Part shown: positions 34,515 to 44,491 of the stretch, piece after piece
How positions within the stretch are numbered: position 1 is the stretch's first letter
Layout: every line of letters begins with the position of its first letter
Source of the DNA: Paraspadella gotoi
Lineage: Eukaryota; Chaetognatha
Direction of reading: 5' to 3'
Length of the DNA stretch: 64,000 bases
Assembly (NCBI GenBank): GCA_051294375.1
Contig: CM119266.1
Coordinates: 26,382,153-26,446,152, forward strand
Notes under the pieces: generated by a model
The model's input: only the letters and a program-made list of their open reading frames with translations
Told to the model about the DNA's origin: nothing
The model's database searches: none
Position numbers and translations under genes: made by a program

Positions 34515-35870
34515 TATTGCTTATCAGCAGATTCCAACTCACTTTGTCGGTCCGTCATTCCAACCCCAAAATCTTGTCAGTAAATCATTATCATATAAGA
34601 ACCTCGAATTATGACAAATTATGTAACAAACATATCCGTCTGTATGTCCGCGTGTCCATCCCACCTTAGTAAAAAACTCTAATTACTCGTGATTGGATAG
34701 ATGGATTGGAATGAAATTTTGTATGTGGGTAGGAAAGTGTGTGTTTAAGCTGGAAATCAAGATTCGATGGAATCGTCTAAGTGGAAATTAGTTTAAGGGG
34801 ACCCAGTGATAAAAATGATATCATAAGCTTAAGGGTCTATCATCAAAGGAATTTGAATGGTGATAGTCATTAATTTTTCTTTGCACGGGAAACTGGCAAA
34901 AAAATTCCTATCTCTTATTGTAGCGGAAACAAAAATTTAATAATTATGAAAAAAAAATTTAGTTGACCCTACCTAAATATTTATATAATCCATTATTTTA
35001 TTTTTGCATTAGAAAGTATTTTTTAGCTAATTTCAATTTTTTATTTTTTACTGTACAAAGCTATAATTTTAGGTTTAAGCCTCATTGAACAAAGGCTTTA
35101 CAAGATTAATATTTTTATATTTTTATATTTACTTAAAAGCAGACAAATCAAACCTAAATTCTATTCTTACAGAAACAAAACTGTAATAATTATTAATTAA
35201 TATTCATATTCATCCCTTAAATGTATAATTAAACTATATTGATTCCTAATTATAACAATTAAAAATTTAGCAAAAGTACAGAATCTTTCTCTTCTTTTTA
35301 TATTTATATTACTTCAAAGAGTTTTATTTTTATCCAATTAACAGAATCATTTGAAAAGAAAGTTTAAATAAAATCAGTCGATACCTTAAATTTTGATTCA
35401 TTCCTAGTTTTTTTTCTTATAAATTTTTGTGATAAAAGCTGAAAATCTTTTTAAAATTAGATCTTACCCTTTTTTGGAAAAAAAAATTTTAAACTTGAAA
35501 AAGATTTTCTTCTTACCGATTTTTTAAAAAAAATTAAGCTCGCTGATTTTATCGAATTTTTTAACTACTTTCCCAAATGATTATAGAAGAAAAAATTATA
35601 TGATCAGAACCAGCTTAAGTTAAAGGGTCAAACGTTATGTTTTCAGCTTTTTACCCCCCCTGTTCACTTGGTCCCCTTAAATGGAAAAAACAAAAAAAAC
35701 ATGTTTCACTAATTAATTATGCTTCTTTTACTTTTTATATTAAATGTAAATTCAAGATGTATTAATTAATCAAATAATTATTCAGTTAATAAATAAATTT
35801 TTCATTTAATAAAAAATAATTAATTACTGCTAATGATCATGGGCAGATCCAACATTGTTTGTTCAAACTT
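34515..35870 (+). repeat. R1-family copy interrupted by a TTAA element
   Basis: Runs from TTATCAGCAGATTCCAACTC and the (TCCG)-rich block through GAAATTTTGTATGTGGGTAGG to GGCAGATCCAACATTGTTTG. It is split in GAGTTTAAATGG by 34797-35676. Confidence 0.7.
34797..35676. mobile_element. piggyBac-like non-autonomous element with TTAA target duplication
   Basis: 880 bp with ends GGGGACCCAGTGA and TCACTTGGTCCCC (13-bp inverted repeat, one mismatch), flanked by TTAA on both sides (34793-34796 and 35677-35680). Other R1 copies (for example 28230 and 39410) show the empty site GAGTTTAAATGG. A TTAA duplication and short GGG-start inverted repeats are typical of piggyBac-class elements. No transposase was seen. 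Confidence 0.85.
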
Positions 35871-36925
35871 GTTTTTTATTTAGCTTCATTTAACTTTAGC
35901 CTCGATTTTTAGAATTAAGACGACTCTTATCTAAAACTTGAGCTTCATTATAATAAATAATACAGCAATGTAAAATTATTAATTTTTTTTTGACAAGGAA
36001 TAACAGTTAAAGATAAGAATCCCTGGGCTACTAAGAAACGAATCTTTTGAAACTATGATAAGTATTTAGAGTTATGATAGTTTTTTTCATGACATTTATG
36101 ATAACACGCCCACTATGGGTATGAACTTATTAAATAATGAGAATTTTAAGTTAAAGAAAAGGGGAAAATTCCATGTTGTAGTCAACTTCCGGTCATTTGT
36201 GCTTGGGTCAAACGCAAAATCTGATTGTCGACACCTTGTTCATCGTTTTAAGCACTTAAAATTATATTAAAAACTGAACAGGATGGTGAAAATTAAAAGT
36301 TAAATATACAGGATTGAGATTCAAAATCTGTAATTAATAATAATAATAATATAATATATAACATCTCAAACAAAACCTCGTACGGTTTTAAAAGATCGTT
36401 TATCGAATCGAAAAGATCTTACCGCGTCCAAAATCGTTTTTTTCGTGTTTTTTTTTTTTCTTTTTGGTCCTGCATCAACGAATCCGTCAAAGAATAGATT
36501 TCCAAACATTGAAAAAAATAACTACTGGAGTTTCAACTTCAACAAATTCATTGTTTTTTTGGAATATCTTTTCAGGTTTGTATTTTAAATATGTTAAATG
36601 AAACATTGATTGACAAAAAATTTACCATTAGATTAAAATTATCATTTTTTTAAGATATAAAGTATTGCAGTTGGTAAAATATTGGGAATTGAGAGTGACC
36701 CGACTTGTTTTTCATACTCGTCAACCGACAAGACTTTATAATAAAATTTTTTGCGCTTTCATTGTTTAATCCGGTTTTTGATTAAATTATGATTAGTGAA
36801 CTGGATATCAAAAAACAAGTTTGAACAACAATGTCGGATCTGATTACGATAATTAAGCGGTAATCAGCTAATCAGATGATAAATCACAATAATTTTTTAA
36901 AAAAATTTTTAACTCGCATCATTTT
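35871..36925. other. AT-rich stretch without a gene
   Basis: Contains CATCTCAAACAAAACCTCGTACGG at 36363, the inverse of a block at about 40960-40993, plus an R1 end near 36815-36850. No exon-like sequence. Confidence 0.5.
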
Positions 36926-37140
36926 ATGAAATTGGTACAACCAATATAAGAATTATCCATTCATTTAATAAATAAGCTATCTTGCCCCTGACTTTGGACA
37001 GGCTTTGGTGGTTTAAGGCCTCCATCACTCTTACAAGATAATGACATAGCAGGTCCCTGCAAGCTTTCAATCAAGACTCTCTCACAGTCTTGTTTATTCA
37101 CTCCCAGAGTACCTGGCTTCCCTATCAATGAAGTGGAAAA
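36926..37140 (+). repeat. TATGAAATTGG family, long member
   Basis: TATGAAATTGGTACAACC, then CTTGCCCCTGACTTTGGAC, GGTTTAAGGCCTCCATCAC, a TCTCACAGTCTTG region and CCAGAGTACCTGGCTTCC. Inverted copies are 40560-40796 and 63645-63877. Confidence 0.8.
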
Positions 37141-37344
37141 TATTTCAAAGAATGTTTCAATTGTATGAAAAGACCACTCCCTTAAGTATTAGATCGGGGA
37201 ATACTTATTGTACTCCGTTATTTTAGAGAAGAGTCCCGTTTCAGAGAAAAATCTGGAATGACCGCAAAAGAGAGAAAGAGACGAATGTCGATATCTCCTA
37301 TATAAAAGAGCATCTGAGTTACGGTCGTCTGGACTTTACACTCA

Positions 37345-37540
37345 CATCATTTTTTTAACTAGCATCATTTTTTAAATTTGCATCTTTTTTACAATTCGCA
37401 TCATTTTTTCAACTTGTATCATTTTTTTAACTTGCATCTTTTTTTTAACTTGCATCATTTTTTTTAACTTGCATCATTTTTTTAACTTGCATAAATTTTT
37501 AAACTTGCATAATTTTTTTAAATTGCATTATTTTTTCACA
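37345..37540 (+). repeat. Minisatellite, 17-bp unit
   Basis: About ten imperfect tandem copies of a unit like TTTTTTAACTTGCATCA. Two or three copies of the same unit also occur at 28830-28875 and 29085-29130. Confidence 0.85.
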
Positions 37541-37921
37541 TTAATTAATTAATTAATTAAAACATTTATTAGTAATCAAGTAAATTTCCATTTAAACTCA
37601 TTTCCGCTGGCACGATTCCGTCAAAACTTTATATCTAGCTTCTTCACACACTTTCCTACCTGCACACAAAATTTCAACTCAATCTATCCATGCAATTATG
37701 ATTACTAGAGTAATTATTGGTTAAAATAAGTAAAAATATTTTAGTAAATGCGACTTATGTTTTTTCCATTTAAACTCATTTTCACTCGCACGATTCCATC
37801 GAAACTTTATATACAGCTTCATCACACACTTTCCTACCCACACACATAATTTCATTACAATCCAACCACCCAATCACGAGTTATTGGAGCTTTTTGCTAA
37901 GGTGGGACGGACGGACGGACG

Positions 37922-39126
37922 CACAGTGATCCAAATGGACTAAATTTCCGGATAAACCTCTTTTTTGGCAAAAACAACTTTTTCTCGTATTCTGATTATC
38001 ATAGAAGCCTTCTGAGGTTGTTGGAAAAGTTTCAAATGTTTAAGATTGATTTGAAAAAATATGGAGAAAAAATTTATTAACAGACAAATTTGGTTCTTAA
38101 AAAATTATTTATGGTAGTTTTGATTTATAATTTTGATATTAAAAAGAAATTGACCTAACTTAATATTTTTTTAATATTTATATTATAAGTAATAGATGTA
38201 GGTTTGCTAAATATAAAATCTTTAATTTAATCTTTTTAAAAGTGCGCTAAGCAAATTAAAATCGGAAAATCGATCAAAGAAAAGAATCATATGGTAATTT
38301 CTGAAGAATATCGAATTTTTTTTTGTTATATTTTGAATGAAAAGCATTTTTGGATTTCTCACAATGGTGCTCGAATGCTGATGAGATTTAATTGATAACT
38401 GATTAGTGAGAAGATGTATCATTAGGAACTAAATCTGGTTGATTAAAATCGGCTGAAATTCAATGATTTTTTTCTATATTTTTATATCATACATAATGAC
38501 ATATTATGAAAATCTTTTTTTATTTGTTAACAAACTAGACAAAGTGCTGATACCATAACAAAGTCAAATAATTTTTTTCTTCTACCCATGTGAGTGAAAA
38601 AAAGACTCACCCGAGATAGAGATTTGCTTATAACTTGAGAAATAATAATTTTTGGAAACTGTTATTATTTAGTACTGTTTTACGCCTCAGCCTAAAAATG
38701 TCCCTAAAATGAAGATTTCCACGGTCAGTAACGTAATTGATGATGTAATCGCCAATGTGAAGTGAAGTAGTATTGTTAAAGACCTTCAAATTAGAGTAAA
38801 TTAGCAAACAATAATTAATTATTTCTCATTTCAGTATCATACTTAGTAGACTTCTTCCGGGGAGTGCTTTTTTGTTTTCCTCTGACCGTCAGCTGGAGCG
38901 CCCTGGCGTCACGTAAAAACAGTACTGAGGATTTCTAACTCCTTGACTACGATAAACAAATGATCTTTGTTTACGATATGACGCTAAGTCGCTCGCCCGT
39001 ACGACCTCTCTTTACAGTTATCTTACCTAAGACTTTGTAGCATTACTATGGAAAGACTGAATAGGTATTTGAGCCCGTATGTTCAAGTTGCTTTTATCCG
39101 GTTTTAATTTTTTTTGGATCACTGTG
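37922..39126. mobile_element. TIR element of 1.2 kb inserted at the junction of R1 copies
   Basis: Ends CACAGTGATCCAAA and TTTGGATCACTGTG, with similarity extending about 30 bp (CCGGATAAA / TTTATCCGG). It is flanked on both sides by GGACGGAC-type repeats, so the target duplication cannot be read. No transposase. Confidence 0.65.
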
Positions 39127-40035
39127 GGACGGACAATTTTTTTAGCAGATCCCGACTCTATAATTCACTTTGTCGGTCCGCCCCCTCAATCTTGTTGGGC
39201 AATCACATATATCATGTCAGAATATCGAATTATGATAAATTATGCAAAAATAAAACGATGTCCGTCTGTCAGTCCATCTGTCCCACTTTAGAAAAAAACT
39301 CCAATTACTCGTGATTGGATAAATGGATTGGGATGAAATTTTGTGTGTGGGTAGAGAATTGTGTGATTGAGTTGAATAGAAAGTTTCGATGGTATCGTGC
39401 GAGTGGAAATGAGTTTAAATGGAAAAAACAAAAAAATATATTTCGCTATTTGAACGCCAATTACTCATAGGTGGACGGGGCAATTGACTTGAAATTTGTG
39501 TGAAAGTGTGTGATTAAGCTGGAAATCAAGTTTCGATGGAATCGTCGGAGTGGAAATGAGTTTAAATTGGAAAAAACAAAAAACCTGTTTCACTAATTGA
39601 TTATGCTTCTTTTTCTTTTTATATTAAATGTAAATGCAAGATGTATTAAGTAATCAAATAATTAATCAGTTAATTTATCAATTAATTAATAAATAATTAA
39701 ATAATCGGTCAATTAATCAATTAATTATTCAATAAATTTATTTAGTTAGCTATTAATTAATTATTCAAACAATCAATTCATTTATAAATTAATTAATTAT
39801 TTAATCAATTAATCAAGTCAATCTTTATCGGCATTATTGTCGTCATCGCCATCATTGTCGTCGTTGCTTTTGTCGTGAACAGTGACGAAAAGACCTAAAA
39901 ACCAACATTTCGAATCAAATTAATTAATTTATTAATTAAATTATTATTTTAGTTTGTATTAATTAATTAATTAATTACCGCTTATGATCGTGTGAAGATC
40001 CGACATTGTTTGCTCAAACTTGTTTAAAAAGATTT
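39127..40035 (+). repeat. R1-family copy, near full length
   Basis: Runs from GCAGATCCCGACTCTATAA through TCTGTCCCACTTTAG and GTGTGTGGGTAGAG, an AATC/TTAA tract, to AGATCCGACATTGTTTGC-TCAAACTTG. Other ends of this family are at 41262-41400, 44850-44940, 55905-55945, 56155-56195 and 63375-63410. Confidence 0.65.
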
Positions 40036-40090
40036 TCAAAGAAAAAATAATAATTTGGATCACGTTGGTCATTTTCTTCTTGGTTTGCAG

Positions 40091-40401
40091 CCTCATCACT
40101 GCGCATCCTCGACTCGTTACAACTTCCGGTCTCGCCGAGTTCCTTGTTCCAACGGTCGCTTTTTCTCGGCCCATCGCCCTCAGAGATTGTCTCTCTTCGC
40201 TGGGATTCAGGCCACCTCTCATTCGTTCACTGTCCAGTAAAGGCGCGGCGCCAGGGGCTCGCTCTTTGTTTGGATTTGGTGCCGCCGCACGGTTTTCTCT
40301 TCGGCGCTCCTAACGACGCAGCGTTTTGCCAGATCTTCCTGGCGGCGGTCGTCTCTGCGCTTCCGGTTTACTTTTGTTATTTGACATTTAAAATTGTTTA
40401 A
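40091..40401 (+). CDS. Possible terminal exon, unrecognised
   Basis: A GC-rich island in AT-rich DNA. A good acceptor (TTTCTTCTTGGTTTGCAG) precedes 40091, and the frame runs to a stop at 40401. It ends with a likely membrane helix (IFLAAVVSALPVYFCYL). A second frame (from 40020) is also open to 40313, so the reading is uncertain. No upstream exon was found and no family recognised. Confidence 0.3.
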
Positions 40402-40559
40402 AAATATTTTTTTTTATTATAATTATGATAAAATGCTAATAATTATAATTGTTTTTTGCCATTACCATAGTAACTAAAATAATCAATATTAACCATAGGC
40501 ATAGCTACTTACAAAGCAAAAGCGATGAACCATTTACATCTATGTGCAATGTGAATTGT

Positions 40560-40796
40560 AAATATTCTTTGAAACATTATTCGACTTCCTTGATAGGGAA
40601 GCCAGGTACTCTGGGAGTGTATAAACCAGACTGTGAGACTGTGAGTGAGTCTTCATTAAAAGCTTGCAGAGACCTGCCATTATCTTGTAAGAGTGATGGA
40701 GGCCTTAAACCACCAAAGCCTGTCCAAAGTCATGGGTAAGATAGCTTAATTATTAAATGAATGGATAATTTTTATATTGGTTGTACCAATTTCATA
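40560..40796 (-). repeat. TATGAAATTGG family, long member
   Basis: Inverted copy of 36926-37140, ending TTGGTTGTACCAATTTCATA. Read on the plus strand, it keeps an open frame (SLIGKPGTLGVYKPDCETVS...) similar to the copy at 63645. Confidence 0.8.
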
Positions 40797-41429
40797 TACA
40801 TTTTCAAAAAAAGTATTTTCTCATTCGAAAAATTATAATGAATTATAAGATCGAAAACTTTAACAAAAAACGAAAATAGATTTTTTTTTTTTTTTTATTC
40901 GATCAGAATTTGGTAACGAATAAAAACTTCGTAAGCGAAAAATCATTTATTTATTAGCCGATTTTAAAAACGTACGAGGTTTTGTTCGAGATGAAATAAA
41001 TAAAAATAAATTTGAAAATATTGTCAATTAATCATATAAAACTAAAACTGAAAGAATACAGTTTTTTTGATATATCATCGATTTCCGCCGATGTACCACA
41101 GGCGATGATGGCGGCCCAAGCTTAGAAAAATTTGAATATCCAATGCTGACCTCCCTTGAAGCCGGATACCTTCGAAGATGGAGCGGATTGTTGTGCATGA
41201 TGGAAGGAATGATCACAGGTCATTAATTTATAATCCTATATTTGTGCGGTTGTTTAGTGTAACTTTTTATCAGCAGATTCCGACTATATAATCCACTATG
41301 TAGGTCCGTCAGTCCCACCACAAAATCTTGTCGGTAAATCATTATTATTATTATATCAGAACATCTATAAAAGATAAATTATGCAAAGTTTTTAAAAAGA
41401 GATATAACAACGATTTTATTTCAAAATGA

Positions 41430-41470
41430 AACGGACATGTTTCGACTCACATACGATCTTCTTCAGCGCC
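41430..41470 (-). ncRNA. Hammerhead ribozyme motif, slightly degenerate
   Basis: The minus strand reads CTGAAGA (41466-41460), stem II GATC / GAGTC with loop GTATGT (one unpaired base), GAAAC, then ATGTC. The core is intact; stem II is weaker than in 42990-43032. Confidence 0.6.
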
Positions 41471-42229
41471 ACTTCAATGTGTGAATTTGAAGTGAAATTT
41501 TGTGCATAAAGAAAGAGAGAGAGAGAGAGAGAGAAGGAAAGACAGGGAGAGAGAGAGACAGAGCAAAGTTTCCAACACAGAGTTTGAGAGAAAGGATTAG
41601 GGACAGGTGAAGGTGAGGACAGAGATAGTTTGTGAAAAGAAATTGAAATGGAGAGAGAGAGAGAAATGTACAACAAAGTTAATTTTTTTTGTAAACTTAG
41701 TAATGAATAATGTCAACAATTAACTACTGTAATAAATTAATGAAGTGAAATAGAAATTAAGAATTGTGAAATATTTATTGTTAGTGAGGGATAAGTAATT
41801 AGAAAAAGAGAAATTTCAATTAATAAGAAAGAGCTCAAAACGAGCTGACCCCCCTTGGTTATGAACAAATGAAAGGCTAGATCGATAGGGTCGGCTCATT
41901 GGTGTGTCATTGGCTGAGAGGACAGGTTGCGGGGAGAAACCAAAGGCTACTCGGATGTCTCTCTGGCCTGGTACGCCTGCCGACTGCCTGCTGGCAAGGT
42001 GGCCGGCTTTCCATTATTGCTACTTTCGCGACAGGAGTGGTGGCCTCCCCCCTTTCCTACTGCAGCTATCGCTTTGGGCGGTGCTCAGTCCACAGAGGAA
42101 GGGAATAAGTTGCTGCAGTTGAAGGGGAGGTATCGTCTGCCCATTGCCCTCGCAAGGGTCTCTGCCTGTCTCGTTGAGTGGAGACGGGGGAATCATTGTG
42201 CGGACGTGGTGGAGACGGAGCCTCCACCA

Positions 42230-42945
42230 CGCTTTTGATAAGCAAATCATAACTTTGAGGGAGATCGAATCGTCCTCCATCACGGTTCAAAGAGGGCTCG
42301 AGGGCTTAGATGTAGATTGCCTCTCTAATATCTCTTGAGAACCAGCTTGGGTCATGGGACAACACGAGACAGTCTGATTCTCTGCATAGATGGCCATTGG
42401 CCAGTATGAGCCGTGTGCTCAGCTATAGCAGATAGGTAGTGGCAGAGAGCCGCGAACCGTCACTGAGGTGGAGATCCCCTGCTTTGCCAGCACCCACACC
42501 AATGATCCCCTGGTGGTAGGGGAGGGACAAGTGACCCACGTTCTTTGGGCGCTTCTGATTATCTTCCAGGTGCGCTGTGGTGGGCGCGGTTGGCTCTTCA
42601 GCAGCAAGCTCCCTTTCTGCCTCCTGGGGGATGGAGGCAGAAACTGCATCAGCGGCTACTTGGGCAGCTCCTAGGTGGCCACTGCCCTCAACCAGACACG
42701 GCCGGTACCTAGCCTTCTCGAAGGCCCACAATGGGTAATCATTGATCGCCAAGGCTCTTTTGACGTGCTCAAGCTCGGCGGCCTGAAGCTCGGGGGACGA
42801 CGGAATCAATGCGGCTCTCCTGGTAAGGCTCTCCTGGTAAGGCTCTCCTGACTGTGGCGAGCTTGTGAGATAAGGGCGCATGAGAGTCAAAGGGAATGTA
42901 TTGGTCTGTGTGCGTCGGTTTGCGATATACTGAAAATTCCAAATT
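42230..42945 (-). pseudogene. Penelope-like reverse transcriptase/GIY-YIG endonuclease C-terminus, decayed
   Basis: On the minus strand, VYRKPTHTDQYIPFDSHAPL (near 42930) and ELEHVKRALAINDYPLWAF match the thumb and connector region of Penelope-like enzymes. Further down, WFSRDIREAIYI, a stop, then SLNRDGGRFDLPQSYD match the end of the GIY-YIG domain. Several frameshifts and a stop are present. The N-terminal reverse transcriptase half is missing. Confidence 0.75.
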
Positions 42946-42989
42946 TCTTTCTTTATGCACAAAATTTCACTCCAAATTCACACATTGAA

Positions 42990-43032
42990 TTGGCGCTGAA
43001 GAAGACTCGTATGTGAGTCGAAACATGTCCAT
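42990..43032 (+). ncRNA. Hammerhead ribozyme motif, intact core
   Basis: CTGAAGA (42996-43002), perfect 5-bp stem II GACTC / GAGTC with loop GTATGT (43004-43019), GAAAC (43020-43024), 2-bp stem III AC/GT and the GTC triplet at 43027-43029. Stem I can form from a G-C pair plus GAAT / ATTTC across a TGGC internal loop. It fits the minimal hammerheads of Penelope-like elements. Confidence 0.7.
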
Positions 43033-43218
43033 TTCATTTTGAAATAAAAGTGTGATATATAGTTTAGATGGAATTGTGTGAGTGGAAATGAGTTTAAATG
43101 GAAAAAACAAGTCATATTTACTAAAAGTATATATTTGCTCATAGTTATTATATTTATTAAAAATTGGATAGATAAATTGAATTGAAATTTTGTGTTGGTA
43201 GGAAAGTTTGTAATTAAG

Positions 43219-43937
43219 TAGGAGTCTACGTCGTTCTTAGAGATCGAGGAAGACTTTTTCAATGGAGATTTTCGTTCAAATCTGACTACCAAACTATATA
43301 AACGCTCCTGGTAAAAATTCTGGTAAAATATCGATGTAAAAACACTTGATTCCGATCCTGTTGCATCTGAAGGGCTCGCATTTTTTTTCTCTTGCAAAAT
43401 CATCAATCTTGATATCAAACAAGCCAGAACAAATAGACTGCTTCTGGACGGAAAAATTTCCATCTCTGATTTTATATAGAAATGAAAGGGATTTTTTCTT
43501 GAAAACAATATAAACGTGACTGAGGTATGTTCCTGTTCAACAAATGAGGTCCAATTTTGGAATCCTTTGGCAAAGTGTCTGAAGGGCTCTCAAAATTTTT
43601 CTTTACATTTTATTAGGTTATTTTGATATGATACGATCATGGTAAAGTGAATTAGTCCATTTTAGTGAAATTTTTATTTAAAGTAAAAGTAAAAGAGGAG
43701 CTAACGATAGGAATTCTAAGAGTTTTCAACCGGGAGTCAGATTCGGGAAAAATCTTCTATGGCGAAAATGTTCCAAAGAAGGGGTGAATTTTCCGAAGAT
43801 TTTGGTTAATATTTTCTATATCTATAGTCGGATTTTTTTTGAAACTTAATATTAACAATATTGCCATTATTTACCTTGGCCGGTATAAGAATATATTAAA
43901 AAAACCTCCGGGCTTTGTTCGTCAGAGCTTAGTCCTA
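43219..43937 (+). mobile_element. Dispersed repeat R3, longest copy
   Basis: Starts TAGGAGTCTACGTCG and ends AGAGCTTAGTCCTA, flanked by AATTAAG on both sides (43212-43218 and 43938-43944), which suggests a transposed element with a 7-8-bp duplication. The terminal inverted match is only TAGGA. Co-linear with 33682-34231 and inverted relative to 1-350. No protein. Confidence 0.65.
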
Positions 43938-44044
43938 AATTAAGCAGGAAATAAATTTTTGATGGTATCGTAGGAGAGGAAAAGAGCTTATATTAAAAAA
44001 CAAAAAGACACATTTATTAAAATTTTTAATATTTCTCTTTTTGA

Positions 44045-44395
44045 TTGATTGACCAAATTATGCCAGTTGACCAAATTGTCAGTTGTCCAAATTATGTCAG
44101 TTGACCAAATTACATAAATTGACCAAATTACATCAATTGACCAAATTATGCGAGTTGACAAAATTATGTGAGTTGGTATTGGCACATATACTGGTAATGA
44201 TTTATAGATAATTGATTTATAGGTTTTTTCATAGATTTATTAAGTCTGTTCTGATATGTTATGTTACGATTTGTTATGATCTGTTAAGATCACAAATTAA
44301 AATAAAAATAATTACCGTGATTTATCATCGGATTAGCTTAATACCGCTTAATAATCGTAGGCAGATACGACATTGTTTGCTCAAACTTAATAAAC
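44045..44395 (+). repeat. Copy of the 26030-26397 repeat
   Basis: The same TTGACCAAATTA units, GATCTGTTAAGATCACAAATT, TTATCATCGGATTAGCTTAA and CGACATTGTTTGCTCAAACTT. It ends about 97 bp before an exon (44492), as its sister ends just before ACSL exon 9. Confidence 0.75.
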
Positions 44396-44491
44396 TTTTC
44401 AACCAAATTATGTCAATAATTCCCTAACCAGTTGCCACTATCTCACTTTAGGTTTTTTCCAGGAAATTTTCAAATTAATTTCTACATTCAG

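Larger units (their letters stand above)
41430..43050 (-). mobile_element. Penelope-like element remnant with inverted hammerhead-bearing ends
   Basis: Left part 41430-41850: pLTR with a hammerhead motif on the minus strand, GA tract and AAGAAAGAGCTCAAAA. Middle 41870-42945: GC-rich decayed coding region on the minus strand with reverse transcriptase C-terminus and GIY-YIG C-terminus. Right part 42945-43050: a second hammerhead motif on the plus strand, in sequence that is the reverse complement of the left end (TTCTTTATGCACAAAATTTCA). Penelope-like elements are known for reverse transcriptase plus GIY-YIG domains, variable repeat orientation and hammerheads. Confidence 0.75.

Noticed and set aside
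37345-37540. CRISPR-like array
   Set aside because: Units are contiguous, AT-rich and lack spacers in a eukaryotic genome; it is a minisatellite.
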